NCBI GenBank assembly: GCA_963281255.1
Contig: OY725492.1
Coordinates: 5,211,571-5,275,570, forward strand
DNA from: Aphrocallistes beatrix
Taxonomy: Eukaryota; Porifera; Hexactinellida; Sceptrulophora; Aphrocallistidae
Length of the DNA: 64,000 bases
Direction of reading: 5' to 3'
A model generated the notes under the pieces. The model worked only from the letters and a program-made list of their open reading frames with translations, did no database searches and was not told the DNA's origin. Made by a program: the position numbers and the translations under genes. Below, in pieces: positions 42,092 through 53,894 of this stretch (position 1 is its first letter; each line of letters starts with the position of its first letter).

Positions 42092-43428
42092 TGATTCGAT
42101 CTTACTTTGTTAACTCAGCACACACACACACATATACACATATACACACATATATATACTCAGTATAGTGTGTTTTGAGATATTCGGTTTCACTAATATT
42201 TCTAGTTTCATTGTCAGACCATGTACAGACACTGTGCTATTCAAACTGATGCTCCACTTACCTGGTGTTTCCTACAAAGCGTCTATGTCTTGAATGATTC
42301 ACTAACTTACTGCGGTATCCATATAGTTATCAAAAAAACTTAGTGAAAGATGAGAACAAAGCTAATTAGTTTGCATATACCAAGGTCCCAGAAAACTTTA
42401 ACTCAATTTCTAGACACCATCAATAAATATTCTCACAATTCTATTGGTTTATAATTGAAGGCAATGCTTGCAAATCTCGATTTGGATGTTGCATTGATTT
42501 GAACTACTACTATATCAGCCATGGATGATTAGATTAACTGCCAATTTGAGGCTGGGACCAAACTTCTAACGCCACAGATTCAAAGCCTTTTTCAATATTT
42601 CTGAATGCATAGCCTGCTCAAATAATGCATCACAGCAGACTTAAATTATGGACTAGGGATGAAGTAGTAGCCGGATGGATTAATACACGATAAGAATGTA
42701 TTACTAGCATATACACTGCCTGAACAAAAGTATTCGTACACCTCATAATTCCCCATACAAATAGTTATAATACTGATTTATTTAGCGAGTCTCAGTTTGT
42801 CACATTTCGTGCAAACTGTAGTAACTAGATCTACAAATTTGATCGTGTTTGATAGGCAATGGCCTATTACGTGATAAACTGATAATACATCTTGAACTTC
42901 TAAATTCAATGAGTTGTGAGTTGAAAAATTCCAAATTTTTCAAATCAACTCGTATTAATCTTAGTTCTACACAAAAACTCTACCTTAATAACATTTACAA
43001 GCAGACTAAAACAGCTTAGAAAATTGCCAAAATCGTCCTTAAAATAACCTGCTGCGCAATATGATGACTAATCGAAATTTTGACAACGGATATATGTACT
43101 TTGATGCCATGTTTATATATGCTTAATACATTCTTAATGCCTATCCTACACGCTTAACGATTTTAAGCTAATCGTGTATTAATCCATTCGGCTATTACCA
43201 CATCCTTGGTTATTTTATTTTGAGGCATTATTAGAGTAGGCTATGCTGAATGTTTTAATGATGTAAGTATTTGGGGTAATTATATAATTTAGCAACAGTT
43301 GTAGATAAAGCGCCAATCTCTAGGTTATCTACTAAAAGGTGTTTAAATATGAAGAAGTAAACAAATCTAAAAGTAAACAAACACACGATCTATAAATATC
43401 TGAGGTTTCTATGAATAGTTACACCTAT
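42092..43428. other. Spacer between TRAF-like copies 1 and 2
   Basis: 42092-42330 is the 5' flank shared by all three copies (a CA/TA microsatellite, then GATATTCGGTTTCAC and TTCATTGTCAGACCATGTA). The foldback at 42667-43198 contains a Tc1-like end motif (CACTGCCTGAACAAAAGTAT). 43250-43428 is the shared 3' flank of copy 2. Confidence 0.65.
42667..43198. mobile_element. Foldback MITE with nested Tc1-like end
   Basis: Left end GTAGCCGGATGGATTAATAC, followed by ACGAT. The right end AATCGTGTATTAATCCATTC, followed by GGCTAT, is its inverse with one or two mismatches. At 42716 a CACTGCCTGAACAAAAGTAT motif suggests that a second, Tc1-like piece lies within it. No ORF. Confidence 0.65.
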
Positions 43429-43704
43429 CTAATCGGATTTGCACAGTATCTGAATATCCATGGTTTGGTGGTGGTAGTATTTCTTGTGGAGCAGAATGCC
43501 AGCTGGGATGTTAGTGAGCTTGAAGCCTTGTCCTGATGTAACAGTGACCTTCCCCACCGCTACCCTCCAGGGTATCTCTGCGTCTTCATTATTCACTATA
43601 ACCACTTCCCATGTTCCAGGGAGAACTGACTGTGCCACTTGTTGAGGTTGTGGATATTCATCATAGTAGCCTTCATTTTGTAGCTGTTGTTGTTGTAGTT
43701 GTAG

Positions 43705-43745
<41 letters not shown>

Positions 43746-44601
43746 GCAGTGCTAAGTTGAAATTAACAGCAACGTTGTTAGTTACATTTAGAGAGACTGT
43801 ATCGTCAGTTTCAAAGGAAAGTTGAGGATATGCAATGCCAAATGAATCTATAAAGAACTGAGGCCCAGTGAGAAAATTACTATTACACCCAGGAGGTCCA
43901 GTGTTATGATTTCTATGTCTACGGGGTTTTCGACTGTATTGATTGAGTTGTGTCTGTGGTTGACCTTTTAATTCCTGTAGTTTTATCTTCACATCTTTCT
44001 CAGCTAACTTCCAAACAATCCCGTTTAACTTTAGATATTTCATTCTTTGAGTCAAGGTGTGAACTTCTAATTGCAACTGTTCGATCATTTCCGCCTGTTG
44101 TTCCACCCTTCCTGCCAGAAACAAACTCATCAACTCTGTGTGCCACTCTTTTGACACCTCTCTGTGTCGCGCATTGTCCAGCCTCTTCATTACCACTTCA
44201 CAGCCGTACTGCAAGTAGGGACATGGCACGATTAAGTGGGCACACTGGTCTAGATGCTGCGACACATCTGCCACTGTTCCCTCCCACTCACAGCCTCTCT
44301 GAGTGAGTGGACACTTGCACTTGAGCTGTGCCACCATCTCCCTCACTGCGCCCACTGGCTGTGCCACTTCGTCCCCTGTACAGGTGGCACACACCATTGC
44401 CATGCCACCACTCACACTACAAGCGTCCCTCATGATGCCCGCACACCTCTTGCACACGATCAGCTGACTCTCCATGAGAGACAGCGTTTGTGAGGTGAAA
44501 TCGTGTCTGTAGCCCCCGTAGTGTGCCACTCCGCCATCTGACGACACTATGTACATTAGCTCGTTCTTATCGTCTGCTCGTAACTCATTCTTCCCAGCCA
44601 T
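43429..44601 (-). CDS. TRAF-type zinc-finger protein with polyglutamine tract, copy 2
   Basis: Intronless, 390 residues. Residues 1-42 are a conserved head (MAGKNELRADDKNELMYIVS). About 43-80 hold CKRC and CATC pairs, a degenerate RING-like cluster. About 90-145 are TRAF-type zinc-finger modules with Cys/His at the expected spacing. About 160-185 are a coiled-coil. About 190-235 form a variable basic linker. About 240-275 read GPQFFIDSFGIAYPQLSFE, then a long Gln tract encoded by 43682-43747, then a conserved C-terminal domain of about 65 residues that I cannot assign. TRAF zinc fingers bridge receptors and ubiquitin signalling, but the lack of a MATH domain makes a classical receptor-binding role unlikely. 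About 78-90% identical by eye to copies 1 and 3 outside the linker. Confidence 0.82.
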
Positions 44602-44830
44602 TGATTCGATCTTACTTTGTTAACTCAGCACATACACAAACACACACACACACACACACATATATACATATATATACTCAGTATAGTGTGTTTTGAGATA
44701 TTCGGTTTCACTAATATTTCTAGTTTCATTGTCAGACCATGTACAGACACTGTGCTATTCAAACTGATACTCCACTTAACTGGTGTTTCCTACAAAGCTT
44801 CTATGTCTTGAATGATTCACTAACTCCCGT

Positions 44831-45707
44831 CTTTGGCATGTTTGTACAATCTTTTTTATGCAAGTTTAAATATTTTGAGGGCACTTGAATAATTCGGACA
44901 TTTCTGCATTCAGGAAATCCTACTAAATGATCATGTAGAGTGTTGATTTATATTTATTTGAACTCTTGGAATATAGGGGAACGAAACAAGGGGTCACTTA
45001 ATGAGGTTACTATGAGGTTTAAGATTGGAATGTTACACATTCCTGCGCCGTCACGGAAAATGTTGAGCTGGAATATGGTCATATGAAATAGAATCGTGTG
45101 ATTCGCATAATAAAAGTCTGAAAATTGATTGGTTCTCGCATGAGCCAATGAATTTTAATCACAAATAGTCCTTTTGATTGTATGTATAGTCACACTGTTT
45201 GATCCCCAATGTATTTGCATTATAAAAGAAACGAATTTCATTGGTCAGCACAATTTGTCACCTATCTCGGCGAGGTGTGAAGATTGCGCTTAGATCTTCG
45301 AAATTAATCGTAGACTCATTATTATATATGCCAAATTTCACATTTCTAGCACCTCCCAGTTCCTCTATCAATTCTACACAAACAAGAAAAACATTGTGTT
45401 TTAATATATAAGATATTCATATTCAGCATTAAATTTGGAGAAATTTGAGATATCACATAATCATATTCGAGCTCAATATTTCCGTGACGGCGCAGGAATG
45501 TGTAACATTCCAATCTCAAACCTCCTAGTAACCCCATCGAGTGACCCCTTGTTTCGTTCCCCTATATTCCAAGAGTTTAAATAAATATAAATCAACATTC
45601 TACATGATCATTTAGTAGGATTTCCTGAATGCAGAATTGTCCGAATCATTCAGGCATCCCCAAAATATTTAAGCTTGCATTAAAGAATTGTCCAAACATG
45701 CCAAAGA
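44831..45707. mobile_element. Foldback element with about 260-bp arms
   Basis: Arms at 44831-45090 and about 45449-45707 are inverted copies, roughly 93% identical. Shared stretches include CTTTGGCATGTTTG, AATCCTACTAAATGATCATG, AGGGGAACGAAACAAGGGGT and TGCGCCGTCACGGAAA. The outermost bases read CCC..GTC on both sides. The loop of about 360 bp has no ORF. It sits between TRAF-like copies 2 and 3. Confidence 0.85.
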
Positions 45708-46282
45708 GACAAGGGCTTAAATTTGGTCAAGGGGATCCTCAAGAACTCAAAACCACCAAAAAAATTTATTCTTCTCAATTTCTCGGTTGAACCCGCGTGA
45801 TCCTGGACTATTACGAATTTTCCAAATAACGACCTTAAAGTAGTATGCAGTCAGGGAGTCAGAAAAGAAATTTGAGGAGGCGTGACATAGAGTGGGCTCG
45901 AAATTGTCTATGGGTACTTTGTATTGGAAAATTACAATGTCATTGTGGGATAAGGAGAGGTGTTATACACTAACTATCAGAATGGAGGAAAGCCCTATAC
46001 TAGATTCTGTCATATAACAAGTTTGACAGTGATTGATGCTGAATTAACTGAGAAAATAAGCCCTAAAGTGATGCTCACATCTCCCTGCTAACTTCACACT
46101 CGTTTAATGACGTAAATATTTAGGGTAATTAAATAATTTAGCAACAGTTGTAGATAAAGCGCCAATCTCTAGGTTATCTACTAAAAGGTGTTTAAATATG
46201 AAGAAATAAGCAAATCTAAAAGTAAACAAACACAACACACGATCTATAAATATCTGAGGTTTCTAAGAATAGCTACACCTAT
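45708..46282. other. Spacer before TRAF-like copy 3
   Basis: No feature recognised at 45720-46100. From about 46100 (GGGTAATTAAATAATTTAGC) to 46282 it is the 3' flank shared with copy 2 (43270-43428). Confidence 0.5.
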
Positions 46283-47491
46283 CTAATCGGATTTGCACAG
46301 TATCTGAATATCCATGGTTTGGTGGTGGTAGTATTTCTTGTGGAGCAGAATGCCAGCTGGAATGTTAGTGAGCTTGAAGCCTTGTCCTGATGTAACAGTG
46401 ACCTTCCCCACCTCCACCTTCCAGGGTATCTCTGTGTCCTCATTATTCACTATAACCACTTCCCATGTTCCAGGGAGAACTGAATCTTTTGCCTCTTGTA
46501 GTAGTTGTTGTTGTTGTTGTTGTTGTTGTTGTAGTAGTAGTAGTTGTTGTTGTCGTCGTCCTTGTTGTTGTTGCGGATATCCATCGTAGTGGCCTTCATT
46601 TTGTAGCTGTACTGCTACGTCGTTAGTTACATTTAGAGAGACGGTATCGCCGGTTTCAAAGGAAAGTTGAGGATATGCAATGCCAAACGAATCTATAAAG
46701 AACTGAGGTCCAGTGAGAAGGTTACCATTCCACCCAGGAATTACAGTGTGAAGGTTATCATCCCACTCAGGAAGATCAAGGTCATGGTGTCCATAGCCAG
46801 GTTCCATTGGATTGTATGGATTGTACTGTGCCTGTGCTTGACCTTTTAATTCCTGTAGTATCCCCGTGATCGCATCTTTCTCAGCTATCTTCCAAACAAT
46901 TCCGTTTAATTTTAGATATTTCATTATTTTCATTCCTTGAGTCAAGGTGTGAACTTCTAATTGTAACTGTTCAATCATTTCCGCCTGTTGTTCCACCCTT
47001 CCAGCCAGGAACAAACTCATCAACTCTGTGTGCCACTCTTTTGACACCTCTCTGTGTCGCGCATTGTCTAGCCTCTTCATTACCACTTCACAGCCGTACT
47101 GCAAGTAGGGACATGGCACGATTAAGTGGGCACACTGGTCTAGATGCTGCGACACATCCGCCACTGTTCCCTCCCACTCACAGCCTCTCTGAGTGAGTGG
47201 ACACTTGCACTTGAGCTGTGCCACCATCTCCCTCACTGCGCCCACTGGCTGTGCCACTTCGTCACCTGCACAAGTGGCACACACCATTGCCATGCCACCA
47301 CTCACACTACAAGCGTCCCTCATGATGCCCGCACACCTCTTGCACACGATCAGCTGACTCTCCATGAGAGACAGCGTTTGCGAGATGAAATCGTGTCTGT
47401 AGCCCCCGTAGTGTGCCACTCCGCCATCTGACGACACTATGTACATTAGCTCGTTCTTATTGTCTGCTCGTAACTCATTCTTCCCAGCCAT
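46283..47491 (-). CDS. TRAF-type zinc-finger protein, copy 3
   Basis: Intronless, 402 residues, full head from the ATG at 47491. The zinc-finger and coiled-coil parts are nearly identical to copy 2. The linker differs most: it has an insertion (LDLPEWDDNLHTVIPGW), an extra IMK in the coiled-coil end, and the Gln tract is moved. VAVQLQNEGHYDGYPQ comes first, and the Gln run is interrupted by a Leu block. The C-terminal domain is conserved (PGTWEVVIVNNEDTEIPWKV .. MDIQILCKSD). Divergence concentrated in repeat-rich linkers fits tandem duplication followed by slippage. 5' and 3' flanks of about 150-250 bp are shared with the other copies. Confidence 0.82.
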   Translation of the reverse strand: MAGKNELRADNKNELMYIVSSDGGVAHYGGYRHDFISQTLSLMESQLIVCKRCAGIMRDACSVSGGMAMVCATCAGDEVAQPVGAVREMVAQLKCKCPLTQRGCEWEGTVADVSQHLDQCAHLIVPCPYLQYGCEVVMKRLDNARHREVSKEWHTELMSLFLAGRVEQQAEMIEQLQLEVHTLTQGMKIMKYLKLNGIVWKIAEKDAITGILQELKGQAQAQYNPYNPMEPGYGHHDLDLPEWDDNLHTVIPGWNGNLLTGPQFFIDSFGIAYPQLSFETGDTVSLNVTNDVAVQLQNEGHYDGYPQQQQGRRQQQLLLLQQQQQQQQQLLQEAKDSVLPGTWEVVIVNNEDTEIPWKVEVGKVTVTSGQGFKLTNIPAGILLHKKYYHHQTMDIQILCKSD

Positions 47492-48425
47492 TGATTCGAT
47501 CTTACTTTGTTAACTCAGCACACACATATACATACATACATATATATACATATATATACTCAGTATAGAGTGTGTTTTGAGATATTCGGTTTCACCGATA
47601 TTTCTAGTTTCATTGTCAGACCATGTAGAGGTACTGTGCTGTTCAAACTGATACTCCACTTAACTGGTGTTTCCCACAAAACTTCTGTTTTGAATGATTC
47701 ACTAACTCTAGTGGTGTCCATGTGGAAATAGAAGAAATAGAAGTCAACAAAACTTAGTGAAACTTGAGGACAAAGCTAATTATATTATTTGTTATGTTTG
47801 TGAACGAGTATTATCTTAGCGGCCGATTCAGCGGCGGATTCGCATGTCACGTTCAAACATTAATAACTCAGCAAGCATATGTCCTAGATGAAATCTAATT
47901 GCACCATTGTGTAGAGGAGCATTGGTGCATTCATATTTGATATATGAAATTTTAATATCCTGCGTGATGAGTAAGCAGTGACACTTTTAGTCCATGTCAC
48001 GTATCTGGTGGAATAAGTCAGTAAATATGAATGGTAGCAATTAGCCCTTTTAACCACATGAAGATGAGCTTTGGTGCACCCCTGAAATCCATTTTCAAGA
48101 CTAAATTCGGAAAACTGGCAAAATGGCAGGGGGCCAAAGTTTGTATTTACTAGTTTGGTAATAGGCATAACTTCATACTGGTTAGGATGTGATCTAGACA
48201 AACTTAGCTACGTATTTATCCATAGTTATCTACGCTCTTGATGAATGTCACTGAATTTGTTTACACAATTGATGCATAATTCCTGGTCAATTCATAATTA
48301 ATTAAATATTCCTCGTAAGAACAGACCAAAATTTATTATTCACGGATAAAATTGTTAAGATGATTATTTAAGGATTTCCTGTTCAAGCTCTGCGAAATGC
48401 TCTAAAAGGGTTGTCAGGTATGATC

Positions 48426-48584
48426 ATGGAAAACCCCCAATGCTTGATTTGTGCTGGTATTCTCAGCATACAAGGTAATAATATCCGTAGCCACTACCAA
48501 ACTGCTCACGAGGGGAATACAAAATGTGCAGGTGAATGGATTTCTGAGACAGGTATTGCAAACATTCTCGAGAAAATCCATTGA
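48426..48584 (+). CDS. Small C2H2 zinc-finger ORF inside the transposon
   Basis: 52 residues, ATG at 48426, TGA at 48582. MENPQCLICAG, then ILSIQGNNIRSHYQTAHEGN: a single C-x2-C-x13-H-x4-H finger, with a short tail. It lies on the strand opposite the transposase, just inside the left TIR. It could be a DNA-binding accessory protein of the element, or an exon of a longer gene now decayed. Confidence 0.5.
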   Translation: MENPQCLICAGILSIQGNNIRSHYQTAHEGNTKCAGEWISETGIANILEKIH

Positions 48585-49655
48585 TCTCAAAGTGCCTAGA
48601 GTTGAAGATAATTAGGTAGTCTTGTCTTCAGTTCACTGACTGATATATTTAAAAAATAAGTTATTTTTATTAATCATTTGAGAAATAATTGCCATATTAT
48701 TTTATATTAACTTCTGAATCTATATTTATATTCGCCCCGCGACCCCAATAATGGAATGTGGCTGCCCGAGGAGATAGGGTTTGGACAGCCTTATCATACA
48801 CTGATGACATAAAATTCATGCAAGTCAACCTAAAAATTGAAATTTCGTAAAAAGGCCTCATAATGTCAAAATAGAAATTGGAATCGCTCCCGATTTTAAT
48901 ATATTTATTTTCGCTTTAGGACATATTATAAACTTTTGAAGTTTAATTTTGTATAACGAGCATTAATAGTAAACAAATACTTGCTAATAAACCTATCAGG
49001 TAATTTCGTTCCACTATAATGAATTTAACATGCATTTACCACACGGCTTTGTCTTTTTGATAAATAATGAATAATAATTGTAATTGTAAATTTACCATCT
49101 TTATTAATATGCTTAAAATAACTCTGATTAATAAAGTCAATTCAATTGAGGTTCTGGACTAAGCTATTGACTAATTAAAATTAACAAGTATAGCACCCTG
49201 CCAGTGTTGTTATTGTAATGCACTTCCATTTTGAGCGAGTAAATCGTCTAATTTCCCTTTTTAGAAATCTGCTGAAGTGTAATTACGTATGCGTGGAATG
49301 CTTCTTTTGAATCACCAGAAGTTTGTTGGTTCCAAATTTCGGGCAAGTCAAATATTTGATATATAAATAGACTATGTTGATTTGTGAAAAATAGAAACTT
49401 CTTGTGTGGTACATTCTTTAGAAATGTGTGTTTGACGCACTCTACACTTCCTGGTTATGACAACAAATGAGAATGAGTTGATTGCATTTGATAAATAATA
49501 TCACTAAGTGCTATGAAGAGGTAAAAAGAAAAAACAAAAACAACATGAATACAAAATAAAAACAATAACAATGACAACAACAGCACGGATACAAAATAAA
49601 ATAAAGTCATATATAGAAGTTGAATATATTTAATTGGCTTAATTGAAGAATTGGA

Positions 49656-52600
49656 TTACATATTATTAACAGACAAAACAGGTTCATAATGACAGCCAGT
49701 ATTTTGTAGATATATTCTAAATATAGAGGGACAATCGAGAAATTCATTTAATTTTTTCCCTTTACCAGAAAATCCAATCCAGCGTGTACCTCCAGGTCCT
49801 AAATATACCCATATATCGGTTTCAAAAAGTAACGCTGTCGCAAATACTTCCAAATCCGTTGCCCACTTCCCATTCTTATCCATCCCTGTCTTATTTACCC
49901 AATCCTTTACACTTCTGTAGTTACTTTGCTGGTAAACATATTTAGTCCTTAAAAAGGCGTCACAACTATTTTTTAATCTACCTAACATGTTATTAACTAT
50001 AATTGTGCGTAAATTAAAATGATTTTCCTGACTACCGGTAAGGATAAACGAAAGAGCTCGAAAGTAACAATTTCCATCACCCACTATGTTTTCAACAACA
50101 CAAGGTTTACATTCTCTAAGATCTTGTTGATCCAACTGAGGATCGATTTCATAATTAATATAATTAGAAACCAAAATATTCCATTTTACTACATATACTT
50201 TTTTGCCAGTCTTTATTTGGCGGGCGGAAGGGAGGCAACTTTAAACGTAAAATATCTTGTTCTACAAGATCTGAATCAGTGATAATATCGACAGCGTCAC
50301 TGTCGATATTATCACTGATTCGTGAGACAGAAAAGTCACGTTTTTTCAAATCAGATAATCTCTGACGCAACCTAGGTACAAATTTTAGCTTTGTTTTTTC
50401 ATTTTTATCTACACTAATTTTACATTTCTTTTTTTCAGTTTCATTTATGTCATTTCCTGCATCTAATTTTCTTTTATTTTTATTATTTACTAATGGCCTA
50501 ACTTGAGAAAAACTGATAGATTTAGATACTAAATAGCTATTACATTTCTTCTTACTCCTTCTCTGCCATTCCTCCTGACAATTCTCCTCCTCAGAAGGAT
50601 CTCTTTTACGCTTATAACTTTTAAATACCTTCTTAGCTCTAGGATGAAAAGCAAAGCAAAAAGCTGCTAATCTTTTAATTATGTTAGGATGCATAATCCT
50701 TATCAGATCCCCTGGTCTTAAACCAGTACGAGACTTTAATATGTCTATCTTTACTATACGCATCCAATTTTCTACAATTGCATTACTATAATGACTCATG
50801 TAAACATCGGATTCACTGGAACCAAACCCCAAAATAATGCCTGACCATAGTGGAATTATAGCCATATAATGGGTAAGTAGATATTCAATAATTTCGGGGT
50901 TATAACAAGGGTTGGCTTCCAAACAAGGTTTCTCATCATTCAAAAGTAAAATTTCGGATTTACACTTCTCATAAATTGTGTTAAAATGCTTACCAAATGG
51001 GGATTTATCGCGATAGGTTTTACCCTCATTTTCCACAAAAGATGTCAAATCATTACTATCCTCGGGTTCAACATATTCATCATCGCAACTTTTACTATAA
51101 CTAATAAATGATTCTAAATTTTGTATATGCTTCTCAACATTCTTATTGAAATTTCGGTTTAAAAAGACAACACAAATCCATAAAAACACTATCTAAATTT
51201 ATCATTTGCGTACAATTTATCATATATCCTATAGTATGAAGAAACAATTTTCGAACTGGTTTAGATAACTTTAACTTTTTATTCACATTAAAAGCTATTC
51301 CATTAATTAGGTGAGCGGAACACAAGTGAAGAATAACACCGAATTGCATACAAACCTCCTCCTGACTAAATAATAACTTCCAACATTTCTCCAAGTATGT
51401 GAAAATATCAGATTTAATAAAAGCGTTACAAACACTATGAATAAGGGCCCAGCTATAATCAATCTCTACATGGCCAATATTAATTTCTCTACTTAAGACC
51501 TTTTTTGAGTCAAGAGACCATTTATGTAAGAAATAAGATATTTCTGCAGAAGAATGAGCTGAACTAATCATTTCAGCTAATGGCAAAGGGCTGGTTGTGA
51601 CCTCAGGGTGACGAATAGTCAATGCATAATAAAAAACACGCTTTTGGCTCGAGTTTATTTTTCTAATAATAGACCCGGTAGAATCTAAATGCACAATTAC
51701 TTTCTTACCCTTAAAATAATTCAAAACTTGAATTTGATCTTGAGAATACATATGAACTATGAATGGATCATGGCCTAAAGACTGGATGTACCCTCGAAGT
51801 ATGTTATTAACTGTAATATTTCTATAATATTCCTGTAAACCAGAAAGTTCGCTCCAATTATCGTTAGAAAACCTTTGAAGACAAGACAAATCAAACTTAG
51901 CCTTCCTCAAGACGCAGGCACTTCTTACATTGTTAAAGTTACCAAAAGATAACGCAGAGCTCTCACAATTGGGATGGGGAAACTGTTCATAAAAGTAGTT
52001 ACCAACTGATTTATCAGTTAAATTAGAGGCTACCTGCAATCTTAAACTATTCGACAATTTTCTTGAATAGGCAAAGTCCACATTTGAATGCTCAGGGGAT
52101 AAGGTACCCATTACTTCATAATTGACAGTAATGTTAACAGGCCGAGAGGTAAAAGGTTCATTCTGTATTGTAAATTTAAAACGAAGACAATTAGAAAACT
52201 TGCATTCTGCATGAGCAGTGAAAAAACAAGTATTGCTTTTCCTACTATTAATTTTACCTATTTTTTTGTATTTAAAGCAAATAACACAAACAAATTTATC
52301 TTCGATCTTAGCATTAAAGACATTGGTCCAATCCCTCGAAAAGATAGCTCGGTTGCCCTGTAACATCGCTATATTTTCCCATTCACCCAAAGTAAAATTA
52401 AATTCTCCATTAGAAATACTAGGGAGATTTAGCGCATCGTTGAGATTTCGATCACTTTTAGTATTAGTTATTTCAACGTTTAAGCAATCAAGTTCCAGTT
52501 CTTGATTATATTGTGGAATATCTAACATGGGGGTTGACTCAAGACAACTATCATTATTTCCACTCTTAGCTATCTTACCACTCCTATCAAGATATGAGTT

Positions 52601-52885
52601 CCCTTGATATACCACCTTATCGTCGGACTTGTTCAACTCACCCTTAGATGACATCTCAGCAGCTACTACGTCCTTTATCTGACCGCGATTCTTCATCCAA
52701 TTAGTATAGAGTAACGTGCGTTTCCTCTCTCTGTTGACTCCGTACATCGAAAGGCACAATTTTCCCCAAAGAGAATTGCTTGCTCTCCTGTTTTCTTTAA
52801 TTAATGCTGAATTTAAAGATTCAAAAGAATCGTATCCCAATTGGAGTAAGGCCTGACAAAAAGTAATACTCTCCGTATTATTCAT
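49656..52885 (-). pseudogene. DDE transposase with C-terminal OTU protease domain, frame-broken
   Basis: Three overlapping minus-strand frames. Block 1 (52885..51143, start at MNNTESITF) has a Cys/His cluster (CVICFKYKK .. FFTAHAECKFSNC), then the likely catalytic Asp in VIVHLDSTGSIIRK, FYYALTIRHPEVTTSPLPLA, EIDYSWALIHSV (second Asp) and LHLCSAHLINGI. Block 2 (51189..50164, another frame) has SNAIVENWMRIVK (likely catalytic Glu) and a basic, probably nuclear stretch. Block 3 (about 50220..49656) is an OTU domain: VGDGNCYFRALSFIL (Asp/Cys pair) and HYEPV (His). Blocks overlap by tens of bases at each frame change, so one ancestral ORF of about 1100 residues with two frameshifts is the simplest reading. 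Introns or recoding are less likely. Confidence 0.78.
50273..50321. repeat. Perfect 22-bp inverted repeat in the transposase frame
   Basis: The left arm 50273-50294 starts GAATCAGTGATAATATCGAC, the loop is CGTCA, and the right arm 50300-50321 is the exact inverse. It sits in a coding block (SDNIDSDAVDIITDSD), so it is both coding and a strong hairpin. Confidence 0.85.
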
Positions 52886-53259
52886 ATTTTCTGACTTAGA
52901 ATTATGGAAGTAGTCAGAGGAAAAATCGAGAAGAAAAAAGCGAACGATATGGAAATGCGGAATGCAAATTACGAAATGCGAAATGCGAAAAAAAATGTAT
53001 GAAAACGTCAAGTTTGAATAATGTTAGTTCGGAAAAAAAAAATTTATATATACTAATTAGGCTGGGATCAAATATAAAAAAGGAGGAATATTTAATTAAT
53101 TATGAATTGACCAGGAATTATGCATCAATTGTGTAAACAAATTCAGTGACATTCATCAAGAGCGTAGATAACTATGGATAAATACGTAGCTAAGTTGGCT
53201 AGATCACATCCTAGTTGGATACCAGTATGAAGTTATGCCTATTACCAAACTAGTAAATA

Positions 53260-53894
53260 CAAACTTTGGCCCCCTGCCATTTAGCCAGTTTTCCGAATTT
53301 AGTCTTGAAAATGGATTTCAGGGGTGCACCAAAGCTCATCTTCATGTGGTTAAAAGGGCTAATTGCTACCATTCATATTTACTGACTTATTCCACCAGAT
53401 ACGTGACATGGACTAAAAGTGTCACTGCTTACTCATCACGCAGGATATTAAAATTTCATATATCAAATATGAATGCACCAATGCTCCTCTACACAATGGT
53501 GCAATTAGATTTCATCTAGGACATATGCTTGCTGAGTTATTAATGTTTGAACGTGACATGCGAATCCGCCGCTACGACAACAAACTTTGGCCCCCTGCCA
53601 TTCAGCCAGTTTTCCGAATTTAGTCTTGAAAATGGATTTCAGGGGTGCACCAAAGCTCATCTTCATGTGGTTAAAAGGGCTAATTGCTACCATTCATATT
53701 TACTGACTTATTCCACCAGATACGTGACATGGACTAAAAGTGTCACTGCTTACTCATCACGCAGGATATTAAAATTTCATATATCAAATATGAATGCACC
53801 AATGCTCCTCTACACAATGGTGCAATTAGATTTCATCTAGGACATATGCTTGCTGAGTTATTCATATTTGAACGTGACATGCGAATCCGCCGCT
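53260..53894. repeat. Tandem duplication in the right TIR, 321-bp period
   Basis: Unit 1 (53260-53574) and unit 2 (53581-53894) both run from CAAACTTTGGCCCCCTGCCA to GCGAATCCGCCGCT and differ at only a few bases. The left TIR has one copy. The small ORFs in these units follow from the duplication and are not evidence of a gene. Confidence 0.9.

Noticed and set aside
46338..46589. Cys-rich and Ser-rich plus-strand ORF opposite TRAF-like copy 3
   Set aside because: It is the antisense reading of the Gln tract (CAA/CAG becomes TTG/CTG and related frames) and of a conserved coding strand.
51143..51189. Programmed ribosomal frameshift between the transposase blocks (TTTTTAAAC present)
   Set aside because: The T-TTA-AAC heptamer is in the frame of the second block, not the first, so a -1 slip would go the wrong way. 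A frameshift mutation or an intron is simpler.
53235..53840. Repeated ORFs of about 95 codons in the transposon TIRs (also 47884-48201)
   Set aside because: They follow from the tandem and inverted duplication of the TIR itself. Low similarity to anything known, and they cross the element end structure.
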